Assembly: GCA_903822245.1 (NCBI GenBank)
Contig: CAIJOE010000002.1
Coordinates: 1 to 21,982 of the forward strand
DNA: 21,982 bases
DNA from: an uncultured Actinomycetes bacterium
Lineage (GTDB): Bacteria > Actinomycetota > Actinomycetes > Nanopelagicales > Nanopelagicaceae
Direction of reading: 5' to 3'
Shown: in pieces, positions 15,257 to 21,899 of the stretch
How the letters are laid out: each line of letters opens with the position of its first letter
Position numbering within the stretch: position 1 is the first letter of the stretch
Notes under the pieces: model-generated
Told to the model about the DNA's origin: nothing
Database searches by the model: none
Seen by the model: the letters and a program-made list of their open reading frames with translations, nothing else
Position numbers and translations under genes: made by a program

Positions 15257-16282
15257 ATGATCTCACCTCAGAAATTAGCCTCTAATCAGTTCGACCACTT
15301 CTATAAAGGTGGTTATCGGATTGGAGCTCTTCGTCATGGACCTGGCGGGCCAATGCGACCTGAGGAATGGATTGGGTCAATGACAACACGCTTTGGTGAG
15401 AAAACAATGGGACTTTCCACATTGTCTGATGGGAGTTACCTGCGCGATTCAGTTATCGCAAATGCGCAAGCTTGGCTTGGCGCTGAACACCTAAATACTT
15501 TTGGTGCAAGTACTGAATTACTAATGAAGCTGCTAGATCCAGATCAACGCCTTCCAGTTCACTATCACCCAAACCGCAAGTTTGCTAAAGAACACTTAGC
15601 GTTAAATCACGGTAAGACTGAGGCTTGGATTATTTTGGAAGCACCAGATCAAGCAGAAGTTGGTCTTGGTTTTAGTTCCGAGTTAAAGAAACCAGAAGTT
15701 GCAAAAATGGTTAATGATCTTGACTCAGTTGGACTACTTGCTTCACTACAAAAATTTAAAGTTAAGGCTGGTGATACGGTATTTGTTCCTGCCGGCGTCC
15801 CCCATGCAATTGGCGCTGGAATCTTTGTTTTAGAACTTCAAGAGCCAACCGATCTTTCTGCCCTCTTAGAGTGGAATGACTTTGCTGTAGACGGAGTAAA
15901 AGATGGCCACCTAGGTCTGGGCTTTGACACCGTTCTAGATGCCCTTCGTTACACCCCGATTGAAAAAGAAGAGGCCAGCAAACTTGTCTTTGCCGATCGC
16001 CTCTTCACTCAATCTGATGCATCTGTGTTTACTGATGTAGCTAATCCTTATTTCCGAGCTGATTACCTAACAGGTAAGAGCTCAAAGATTGCTGCTGGTT
16101 TTAGCATCTTCTTAACTCTTGATGGCTCAGGCAACATTGCATTTGAGAACTCAGCAGCCATGGAAATCCAAAAGGGTGATGCTATTTTGATCCCACATAG
16201 CGCTGGATCTTGGACACTAACCGCAGCATCTGGCGTGGTTTGTCGCCCACCATTAGCAAAAGATGCACCGCTAGCAATATAA
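15257..16282 (+). CDS. manA: Class I mannose-6-phosphate isomerase-like cupin enzyme
   Basis: 341 residues. The zinc site of class I phosphomannose isomerases is visible: VHYHPN with His102 and His104, Glu122 in GKTEAWIIL, and His183 in FVPAGVPHAIG, followed by a helical insert and a second degenerate cupin (about 245-335, ending GDAILIPHSAGSWTL). It should interconvert fructose-6-phosphate and mannose-6-phosphate, feeding mannosylated glycans or allowing mannose use. Family members are often about 320-400 residues, so it is full length. It stands alone, with a leaderless-type promoter preceded by a palindrome, and ends at a hairpin shared with phoX. A specialised sugar isomerase of the same fold is an alternative. 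Confidence 0.83.
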   Translation: MISPQKLASNQFDHFYKGGYRIGALRHGPGGPMRPEEWIGSMTTRFGEKTMGLSTLSDGSYLRDSVIANAQAWLGAEHLNTFGASTELLMKLLDPDQRLPVHYHPNRKFAKEHLALNHGKTEAWIILEAPDQAEVGLGFSSELKKPEVAKMVNDLDSVGLLASLQKFKVKAGDTVFVPAGVPHAIGAGIFVLELQEPTDLSALLEWNDFAVDGVKDGHLGLGFDTVLDALRYTPIEKEEASKLVFADRLFTQSDASVFTDVANPYFRADYLTGKSSKIAAGFSIFLTLDGSGNIAFENSAAMEIQKGDAILIPHSAGSWTLTAASGVVCRPPLAKDAPLAI

Positions 16283-16286
16283 ATCA

Positions 16287-16320
16287 GCCCCCACCAAAAA
16301 TTCTGGTGAGGGCCAATTTT
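16287..16320. terminator. Terminator hairpin between manA-like gene and phoX
   Basis: GCCCCCACCA (16287-16296) faces TGGTGAGGGC (16304-16313) across a 7-nt loop. On the minus strand all ten pairs form with one wobble; on the plus strand one C-A mismatch remains. Both exits are T-rich but not strongly so. It lies between two convergent genes and can serve both, best for phoX. Confidence 0.65.
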
Positions 16321-16330
16321 GATTACTAGC

Positions 16331-17962
16331 CTAGGCGAATATCTTGTTCCAATCAGATACTGCCATTGTGTAGTACTGGCCACCTTCTACCGCGACGTTA
16401 TCTAGAGTTGTCTTGCTTGAAGTTGGTCGGTTAACCATGTCTGGACGAGCAGGGGTTGTTGCTCCCTTAACACCAGAATCAACAGTTGTTACGCCAGAGT
16501 AGGTATGTACTTGTGCGTTAAACATGAAGTAAGTGTTCTTGTCGCCTTCCTTGGCCAAGAGTGAAGTGACATCAATAATTCCTGAAGTCTCTTCATCAAT
16601 TGTCATGTATTGACTGCCGGTTGCAGTGAAATACTTAGAATCAAATGTTGCTACTGGAGCAATTTTTCCATCTGAGATTCGGTAGGCAAGAATTCTTGCA
16701 ACGTGGGCGTTATTGCCCGGATCTTCCTGAATCATGATGATTCCATTTGAAGTTATAGTCAAATTGTCAGGCTTGCTTAGATATGGGGCTTCACCACCAT
16801 TCAAAAGCATTTCAAGTGATGCGCCAAGAAGTGGATTTTGTGCATCCTTGAATGTCAGGCGCCAAAGTCCACCACCATCACGTGAAATACCTGGCTCAGT
16901 TGGATTTTCCTTTGTGGCAACTGGATCCTTATTTGATTCAGTTGTGATGAAGTAGTAAACATTTGGGTTCTTCGGATCCCAGTTACCATCTTCAATACGG
17001 GCAAAGGTCATTCCGTTGTCACGGGCACCCTTAGCAAAGCTTGTGACATCAGTGTTCCATTCGATTTTTTTGAATGTTGCGTCTACAGGAGTTGACTTCG
17101 CAATTGTTGTGCGGAAGAGGTTGTCTGTAGCCACAGTTGGAACGTTTAGAACATATAGGTCACCGTTTGTAAGACCAGCCTTGTCTACACTCGTTCCAGT
17201 ACTTTGCTTCTTTCCGATATACATATGTAGTTGTGAATCAGTTGCTGATCCATCTTCATTTACCATTGCAACTGTATTCGCTCCTGGCTTGGTATTTGGA
17301 ATGATATTTTCGATTGAAAGCATTCCGACTCTTGGCAATTGATAGCCAGTTCCAGTCATATCGAAGCCAAAACCTCTTGAACTATCGCCAACTTCTTCAC
17401 CTGTTGTGTATAGACCGCCGTCATAACCAACACCGTTATAAATAAATGTGCCTGCTGGAGTATATGTTCCTGAGCAGAATCGACTAATTCCCCAACCAAA
17501 GGATCCTGCTGCAGCGTTTGTTGGCTCGCCGCCGATTGGCGTTGATGTGTAGGAATTTGTCTTGTAGTTCCAGAAATTCCAAGTCTTGATAAAGTCTTCT
17601 GCTTTATCGATCTTATTTAGCGAAGTCGTGTAGTTGAACTTCGTAATTGAAACGCCCCACGGACGATCAGTTGTTGCACTTTTAAGTGCAATTTTGTCAT
17701 TGATGGCAACTTCGTGATTAGAAAGAAGTGTTACACCTCTACCGTTTTCAGAAGTAAAAGCACCCATTCCATCAGGAATTCCACGAACTTCAGTCCCTGT
17801 AATTACATCACCTGTTGTAGCAATTGGATTGATTGATACTGCGTCGTTTGTTGAGATTACATAAATTGGCTTATTCGTTGGCCAAGCTGCGGCAGTTAGT
17901 GAGATCACTACTGCAATAGCAGCAACTGGCGCTACTACTTTCTTAGCAATGCTTAATTTCAT
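16331..17962 (-). CDS. phoX: PhoX-family (DUF839) secreted phosphatase-like protein
   Basis: 543 residues from the ATG at 17962 (AGGGGG just upstream; a frame start at 17995 is unsupported). A Sec-type signal or anchor (about 8-27, KVVAPVAAIAVVISLTAAAW) precedes a large DUF839 domain. PhoX landmarks: LLSNHEV (80-85), RFCSGTYTPAGTF with Cys163 at the place of the iron-binding Cys, TGEE (187-190), FARIEDG (320-326), SKPDNLTI (396-403) and QEDPG (412-416). Known PhoX enzymes are Ca/Fe-dependent alkaline phosphatases that release phosphate from organic esters outside the cell under phosphate starvation. They are usually Tat-exported; no twin Arg is seen here. A candidate PHO box upstream supports the assignment. 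Lower-confidence alternative: a DUF839 protein without phosphatase activity. Confidence 0.8.
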   Translation of the reverse strand: MKLSIAKKVVAPVAAIAVVISLTAAAWPTNKPIYVISTNDAVSINPIATTGDVITGTEVRGIPDGMGAFTSENGRGVTLLSNHEVAINDKIALKSATTDRPWGVSITKFNYTTSLNKIDKAEDFIKTWNFWNYKTNSYTSTPIGGEPTNAAAGSFGWGISRFCSGTYTPAGTFIYNGVGYDGGLYTTGEEVGDSSRGFGFDMTGTGYQLPRVGMLSIENIIPNTKPGANTVAMVNEDGSATDSQLHMYIGKKQSTGTSVDKAGLTNGDLYVLNVPTVATDNLFRTTIAKSTPVDATFKKIEWNTDVTSFAKGARDNGMTFARIEDGNWDPKNPNVYYFITTESNKDPVATKENPTEPGISRDGGGLWRLTFKDAQNPLLGASLEMLLNGGEAPYLSKPDNLTITSNGIIMIQEDPGNNAHVARILAYRISDGKIAPVATFDSKYFTATGSQYMTIDEETSGIIDVTSLLAKEGDKNTYFMFNAQVHTYSGVTTVDSGVKGATTPARPDMVNRPTSSKTTLDNVAVEGGQYYTMAVSDWNKIFA

Positions 17963-18057
17963 TTTTCCCCCTGTGAAATGCGCAGAGACGACCACTACGC
18001 AGATGGATTCTTGCCAAAAACCGCAGTTATTAGTCCAATGCAGGATGAATTGCTCCT

Positions 18058-18063
18058 AAAGTA
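18058..18063 (-). promoter_or_regulatory. Candidate -10 (TACTTT) of phoX
   Basis: On the minus strand TACTTT lies 15 nt downstream of the three 11-bp repeats, so a -35 at normal spacing would fall inside the last repeat (AACCAA), as at PhoP-activated promoters with a weak -35. It implies a 5' leader of roughly 90 nt, fitting the Shine-Dalgarno seen at phoX. Confidence 0.35.
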
Positions 18064-18078
18064 ATAGTTAATTTCTAA

Positions 18079-18111
18079 CTTTGGTTACGTCTTGGTGAAC
18101 AGGGGGTTACC
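18079..18111 (-). promoter_or_regulatory. Candidate PHO box: three tandem 11-bp repeats upstream of phoX
   Basis: Read toward phoX, the minus strand shows three consecutive 11-mers: GGTAACCCCCT (18111-18101), GTTCACCAAGA (18100-18090) and CGTAACCAAAG (18089-18079). They share a kTnACC core in the same register, and the middle unit matches the GTTCACC core of the actinobacterial PhoP direct-repeat consensus (as described in Streptomyces). Position and orientation toward a PhoX gene support phosphate-starvation control. Confidence 0.6.
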
Positions 18112-18138
18112 AAGTTCTTTCTTTGGAAATTCACTTGT

Positions 18139-18144
18139 TATATT
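18139..18144 (+). promoter_or_regulatory. Leaderless -10 box (TATATT) of the Rieske gene
   Basis: TATATT ends 5 nt before the ATG at 18150. It supports that ATG over the in-frame TTG at 18123, which would add nine residues before the export signal. Confidence 0.45.
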
Positions 18145-18149
18145 TATGT

Positions 18150-18746
18150 ATGCATGAAATCAACCGCCGAGGATTTATCTCAACGATCTTAAGCTTCTTT
18201 TTATCCATCATGAGCAATTCAGCCTTTGCGGCAAATGGACCCACGTTAAAACCTACAAAGGTGGGTCAAGTAATCATCTGGCGAAACAAAAAATATACGT
18301 CGATGAAGTCTGGGAAGAGTTTGATTTGGGATAAGGGTGTGGAAATCGTGATTCCATCGCCTAGCCAATCAGCGAGCCCTACTGCCTCTCAAACTCCGTC
18401 ATCAGCCCCTGTATTACCTGCTCAGGCAAAAGATATACGGATTGCTGCTTCTAGTGAATTAGGTAGTGGAGAGACAAAGATCTTTATGCTTAAAGATAAA
18501 TATGGAAGAGGTAAACCATATATTCTCACTAGAACACAAAGCGGTTTAGTTGCCTTTGATAATGTCTGTACCCACGAAGGTTGCGGCGTGGAGGTAGAAA
18601 ATAAACACTTGATCTGCAAGTGCCACAATTCGACCTTTGATAATAATTCTGGCAAAGCCCTAAGCGGCCCAGCCTTCGCTCCACTAAAGAGTTATCCGGT
18701 GAAAGAAGTCAATGGTGAAATTCTAGTTTTTGATTTCCCTTGGTAA
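18150..18746 (+). CDS. Exported Rieske [2Fe-2S] protein
   Basis: 198 residues. The N-terminus MHEINRRGFISTILSFFLSI has a twin-arginine-like signal (NRRGFIS) and an AFAA cleavage-type end, fitting export of a folded iron-sulfur protein. A short module VIIWRNKKYTSMKSGKSLIW (41-60) and a Ser/Pro/Ala/Gln-rich linker (about 68-92) follow, then the Rieske domain: CTHEGC with Cys140, His142 and Cys145, and CKCHNSTF with Cys156 and His159 as the second ligand pair; Cys145 and Cys158 can form the usual disulfide. No cytochrome b or c gene lies beside it, so it is probably a stand-alone electron carrier rather than a bc1 subunit (inference). Its stop touches that of the convergent ABM gene. Confidence 0.85.
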   Translation: MHEINRRGFISTILSFFLSIMSNSAFAANGPTLKPTKVGQVIIWRNKKYTSMKSGKSLIWDKGVEIVIPSPSQSASPTASQTPSSAPVLPAQAKDIRIAASSELGSGETKIFMLKDKYGRGKPYILTRTQSGLVAFDNVCTHEGCGVEVENKHLICKCHNSTFDNNSGKALSGPAFAPLKSYPVKEVNGEILVFDFPW

Positions 18747-19043
18747 TTAAATAGCATCCATCACGGTAATTTTTTCACCATTCACATAAGCTGGTGCGAC
18801 TTGCTGCCAGGCTTTGCTTGCATCATTAACCATGTGAGCATCCCAAAGGGCTCTGTTGGTCCAAACTTCCCAAACACACACACGCTCTTGGCTCTTGGTG
18901 TCATTAAAGATCTCAAGTGCCTCACAGCCCTCCTCGGTGCGAATATGAGCCCCATGGGCCGATAGCCGCTCAAGGAATACATCCCTTTGGCCTGGGTTAA
19001 CATCAATTTCAACAAATAGGTAAACCTTGGTTGAAGGCGACAT
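18747..19043 (-). CDS. Antibiotic biosynthesis monooxygenase (ABM) domain protein
   Basis: 98 residues, one dimeric ferredoxin-like ABM domain: VYLFVEIDVNPGQRDVFLER forms the first strand and helix, TEEGCEALEIFND the second strand pair, and VCVWEVWTNRALWDAHM the third with the conserved W-x-N/D-x-x-x-x-x-x-H pattern. Family members include quinol monooxygenases such as YgiN and heme-degrading or signalling enzymes; most genomic copies are uncharacterised, so substrate is open. It is cytoplasmic, with no signal. AGAGGA is 6 nt upstream of the ATG. It ends flush against the Rieske gene. Confidence 0.8.
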   Translation of the reverse strand: MSPSTKVYLFVEIDVNPGQRDVFLERLSAHGAHIRTEEGCEALEIFNDTKSQERVCVWEVWTNRALWDAHMVNDASKAWQQVAPAYVNGEKITVMDAI

Positions 19044-19105
19044 GCAATCCTCTTCTCAACAAAATATTTACTCAATTCTAGTCAGAGAGAATTCGCTTTG
19101 GATAG

Positions 19106-19111
19106 TAGATT
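19106..19111 (+). promoter_or_regulatory. Leaderless -10 box (TAGATT) of the secreted unknown
   Basis: TAGATT ends 6 nt before the ATG at 19118, with tatcga between and no Shine-Dalgarno. Confidence 0.45.
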
Positions 19112-19117
19112 TATCGA

Positions 19118-19660
19118 ATGCGTAGATTAGTAGTGGTTCTGGCTGTGCTACTTATCTCTTCTATGAGCCCAGCAGTAGCTATGGGTTCGGGTAATCCTTA
19201 TTTAGATGCCCAAACTGGCCTTACCTACTCGCTATATAAACCAGTTAATACTTTGGGGCTTACTCAAACTAAGTTTGCATTGCTTACCTGCGGTGGCGGC
19301 GGTGAACAATGGACATATGTTCGCTTTGGCAAGACACCTAAACAAATAGAGATTATGCAGGTAATGAAAGGTGCTCACTGCTCAAACCCTGGGCTATCAA
19401 TCCAATTACCCTCGGTAAAGATAAATGGGATTCTAGCAACGCTCCATGTTTACTGCGATCCAACTAAACCAGCAGTGGCCAAGAAATGTTCAACTGCAGA
19501 TATAGCAAAAGTGGGTGGGTATTTCTACTTCACACTTCCTGGTTACTACGCAATGAAAGCTACGGATATTCAGGTCCAAGCAACTGGCGGTATTACTTAC
19601 GCCCAATTACTTTCAGTAGCCCGTTCCTTCACACCTGCTTCGACCAAGGCATCAAACTAG
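19118..19660 (+). CDS. Secreted protein of unknown function
   Basis: 180 residues with a Sec signal peptide (MRRLVVVLAVLLISSMSPAV, cleavage near AMG). The mature part holds four Cys in two close pairings (LLTCGGGGEQW and GAHCSNPG; VYCDPTKP and KKCSTAD), which suggests two disulfides in an extracytoplasmic domain. It has a mixed strand pattern (YVRFGKTPKQIEIMQVM, GILATLHVYC, YFYFTLPGYY). I do not recognise the family; phrases such as GLTYSLYKPVNTLGL give no clear hit from memory. It is followed by the UbiA-type gene, whose putative -10 overlaps its stop codon. Confidence 0.7.
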   Translation: MRRLVVVLAVLLISSMSPAVAMGSGNPYLDAQTGLTYSLYKPVNTLGLTQTKFALLTCGGGGEQWTYVRFGKTPKQIEIMQVMKGAHCSNPGLSIQLPSVKINGILATLHVYCDPTKPAVAKKCSTADIAKVGGYFYFTLPGYYAMKATDIQVQATGGITYAQLLSVARSFTPASTKASN

Positions 19661-19663
19661 GCT
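19658..19663 (+). promoter_or_regulatory. Possible leaderless -10 box (TAGGCT) of the UbiA gene
   Basis: TAGGCT overlaps the stop of the preceding gene and ends 7 nt before the ATG at 19671. Readthrough from the upstream gene is equally possible, so this is the weakest of the set. Confidence 0.3.
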
Positions 19664-19670
19664 ATTGCCA

Positions 19671-20321
19671 ATGAAGTCAACCTTTATTGGCCTACTCAAG
19701 GCATCTCACTTTGGGCCAACGGTTTTGGTGGTTTCAATTTCATTTTTTCTATCCCTATCAAATTTCTCAGCTGTTAAATCTTTCGAGATTGCATGCGCAA
19801 TTCTTTTTGGACAATTTGTAGTTGGTTGGTCCAATGATTTGATTGATTTTTCCGCAGATCAAGCGGCTGGTAGAAATAAGAAGCCATTAGTTGCAGGATT
19901 AATATCGAAAGATTTACTCAAGAAATCTATTTTAATTGCCTCACTTGTTGCACTAACACTTTCAATTATTGGACCACTTGGAATCCAAGGATCAATAATT
20001 CATTTCTTAGGGATTTTAAGTGCAACTACATACAACGTAAAACTAAAACAAACAATCCTTTCGCCACTTCCATACATAGTCTCCTTTGGTGCAATGCCTT
20101 GGGCGGTCTATAGAGCTGCGGGCAACAACCCACCACTCTGGCTTTATTTGGGTTTTGCGCTATTTGCTGTGGCATTTCATTTTCTAAATGTTCTAAAAGA
20201 CTTAGATGCAGACCTTTTACAAGGAATTCGTGGTTTGCCCCAAAGACTAGGCAAAAGATGGAGCATTTCAATTGCTATTGCCTTAGGTATCGGTGGGGTA
20301 ATAGATATTGCTTTAAGGTAG
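19671..20321 (+). CDS. UbiA-family prenyltransferase, short form
   Basis: 216 residues from the ATG at 19671; a TTG at 19665 would add two residues. Both Asp-rich motifs are present: SNDLIDFSADQAAGRNKKPL (about 54-73) and DLDADLLQGIRGLPQRLG (about 174-191), which bind Mg2+ and the polyprenyl diphosphate. About six or seven helices are seen. UbiA proteins are usually 280-300 residues with nine helices; this one has a single helix after motif 2, so roughly two are missing. The stop is 5 nt from the tRNA-Arg gene. It would prenylate a quinone ring, lipid or similar acceptor; which one is unknown. It may be a natural short form or a trimmed gene. Confidence 0.78.
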   Translation: MKSTFIGLLKASHFGPTVLVVSISFFLSLSNFSAVKSFEIACAILFGQFVVGWSNDLIDFSADQAAGRNKKPLVAGLISKDLLKKSILIASLVALTLSIIGPLGIQGSIIHFLGILSATTYNVKLKQTILSPLPYIVSFGAMPWAVYRAAGNNPPLWLYLGFALFAVAFHFLNVLKDLDADLLQGIRGLPQRLGKRWSISIAIALGIGGVIDIALR

Positions 20322-20329
20322 AAATCTGG

Positions 20330-20402
20330 TGCGCTTGAAGGGATTCGAACCCCTAACCTTCTGATCCGTAGTCAGATGCTCTATCCGTTGAGCTACAAGC
20401 GC
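20330..20402 (-). tRNA. tRNA-Arg (anticodon ACG)
   Basis: A 73-nt cloverleaf on the minus strand: acceptor GCGCTTG / CAAGCGC, D-loop region TAGCTCAACGGATAGAGC, anticodon stem TCTGA / TCAGA around loop CTACGGA giving ACG, and T-arm AGGGGTTCGAATCCCT. The discriminator is A, and CCA is encoded directly after it (20329-20327). ACG, read with inosine at the wobble position, decodes CGU, CGC and CGA. Confidence 0.96.
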
Positions 20403-20417
20403 TGGTTAAGCATCGCA

Positions 20418-20447
20418 ATACTACTAGTTATGGTCGTCCTGTCCCAA
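20418..20447 (-). promoter_or_regulatory. Candidate promoter of tRNA-Arg
   Basis: On the minus strand TTGGGA (20447-20442) and TAGTAT (20423-20418) are separated by 18 nt, and the -10 ends 15 nt before the mature tRNA 5' end. This is a reasonable sigma70-like promoter with a short leader. Confidence 0.4.
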
Positions 20448-20486
20448 ACCCATTAAATAGGGTAAAAAATGGCTACAAATCGAGGC

Positions 20487-20492
20487 TAGAGT
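20487..20492 (+). promoter_or_regulatory. Leaderless -10 box (TAGAGT) of deoD
   Basis: TAGAGT ends 7 nt before the ATG at 20500, and the intervening taatttc carries no Shine-Dalgarno. Confidence 0.5.
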
Positions 20493-20499
20493 TAATTTC

Positions 20500-21195
20500 A
20501 TGAGCACACATATCGCAGCCAAGGCTGGAGAGATTTCAGAGAAGATCTTGTTGCCCGGAGATCCACTGCGGGCTAAATGGATAGCTGACACTTTTCTAAC
20601 CGATGTAATTCAATACAACACTGTTAGAAATATGTTCGGGTATACCGGTAGCTATAACGGGCAGCGAATATCGGTACAGGGCACGGGGATGGGCTTACCA
20701 TCTATTTCAATATATGTGCACGAGCTTTTTACCGAATACAACGTTCAGACTGCTATTCGTATTGGTACGTGTGGTGGAATTCTTGAAAAGACCAAGATTG
20801 GGGATCTTGTTATTGCCATGACCGCATCGACTGATTCAAATATCAATCGTCGGGCAACTAATGGCCTTGATCTAAGCCCATCGGCAAATTATGACTTACT
20901 CCAAAAAGCGGTAAGTGCTGCTGCAGGTAAATCTATGCACGTAGGAAGTGTTGCTTCAATGGATCAGTTCTATGACTCAACTGATTCCCTGCAAAAGCTA
21001 ATTCAATACGGCACTCTAGCTTTGGAGATGGAGGCGAGCGCGCTTTATTCTTTGGCCGCTAAATTCAATCGCAAAGCCCTTGCCATCATGACTGTGAGTG
21101 ATCATGTCATTACGCATGAGGCAATGCCAGCAGATCAAAGAGAGCGCTCTCTTGTCGATATGGTTGAGGTTGCTTTAAAAACTATTGCAAATTAA
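20500..21195 (+). CDS. deoD: DeoD-type purine nucleoside phosphorylase
   Basis: 231 residues, the usual length of the hexameric bacterial PNP. Motifs seen: HIAAKAGEISEKILLPGDPLRAK with the phosphate-binding GDPLRAK, then RNMFGYTGSYNGQRISVQGTGMGLPSISIY, RIGTCGG (phosphate site Arg), ALEMEASALY (ribose site) and TVSDHVITHE with the Asp that protonates the purine N7. It cleaves purine (deoxy)nucleosides with phosphate into base and (deoxy)ribose-1-phosphate in the cytoplasm. With GuaB1 and possibly the NCS1 importer it fits purine salvage. It overlaps the convergent reductase gene by 4 nt at the stops. Confidence 0.93.
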   Translation: MSTHIAAKAGEISEKILLPGDPLRAKWIADTFLTDVIQYNTVRNMFGYTGSYNGQRISVQGTGMGLPSISIYVHELFTEYNVQTAIRIGTCGGILEKTKIGDLVIAMTASTDSNINRRATNGLDLSPSANYDLLQKAVSAAAGKSMHVGSVASMDQFYDSTDSLQKLIQYGTLALEMEASALYSLAAKFNRKALAIMTVSDHVITHEAMPADQRERSLVDMVEVALKTIAN

Positions 21196-21899
21196 TTATG
21201 TGCAATATCTAACATTGCTTTAATTTCAACTACTTTGCGTCGCGGCTTTCCATGGGGCTCACCGGCTGCTACTTCTGCTGCATTGATCTTCTCCCAATGA
21301 GACTGCTCAATAATTTTCTTGCCAGCCAGTAACTCTTTTATATCTGGTGCATCCTTTGGTTGACCTAGTTGTGAGGTTAGAAGCTCAATGACGCCAGCGG
21401 CATCAGACTTATTTGTGCCTATAACGCCAGATGGACCACGCTTTGCCCAGCCCACTACATAGAGGTTATCTGCCACTTTCCCAAAAGTATTGGCTACCTT
21501 GCCACTTTCAAATGGCACTCCAGCAAGGCCTTGTGACACATAACCAATAGCGGTAATAACAAGGCCGCATGGGATTTTTACTTCACCCTTTGGGGTATCA
21601 AAGATAACCGCCTCTACTTTGCCATTGCCCACAATCTCTTTGGGCGTGTACTGGAATACAAATTCCATTGTGCGCTGGTGTGAAAACTCTGAGTTATCGG
21701 CAATAAGAGACATTGCATCAAGATTGCTCTTAGTCTCTTTCTCTATCGTCTCACCCACCCTAGAAAGTGCGCCTTGGATATCATCCTTAGAGATCTTCAC
21801 GTTGGTGTGTTCAAGTTTTGGTAGTTCACGAAGCTCTGGAGATGTGAAAGCAGCAAACTCGGCGCCTCTACGAGCACAGATAAAGACATTGACGCCTTT
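21192..21899 (-). pseudogene. fprA: FprA-like ferredoxin/NADP+ reductase, C-terminal half, frame interrupted
   Basis: The open frame gives about 235 residues, starting KGVNVFICARRGAEFAAFTS and PELRELPKL, and carrying VVGWAKRGPSGVIGTNKSDA near the end, the conserved NAD(P)H/FAD-type C-terminal motif of FprA (adrenodoxin-reductase-like; about 456 residues in mycobacteria). The N-terminal FAD half and first NADP-binding part are missing. Immediately upstream in the same frame is a TGA (21902-21900), and the last 82 nt of the window do not give FprA-like sequence in any frame on this strand. A GTG at 21800 would be an internal start inside a conserved region and is not believed to be the true one. 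Either a contig-end artefact or a real truncation. The reductase would pass electrons between NADPH and ferredoxin. Confidence 0.72.

Noticed and set aside
16734..17342. Plus-strand ORFs inside phoX
   Set aside because: They are antisense to PhoX motifs and lack recognisable features.
18782..19075. Second minus-strand ORF over the ABM gene
   Set aside because: It is a frame-shifted shadow; the ABM frame has the conserved strand-helix pattern and a ribosome binding site.
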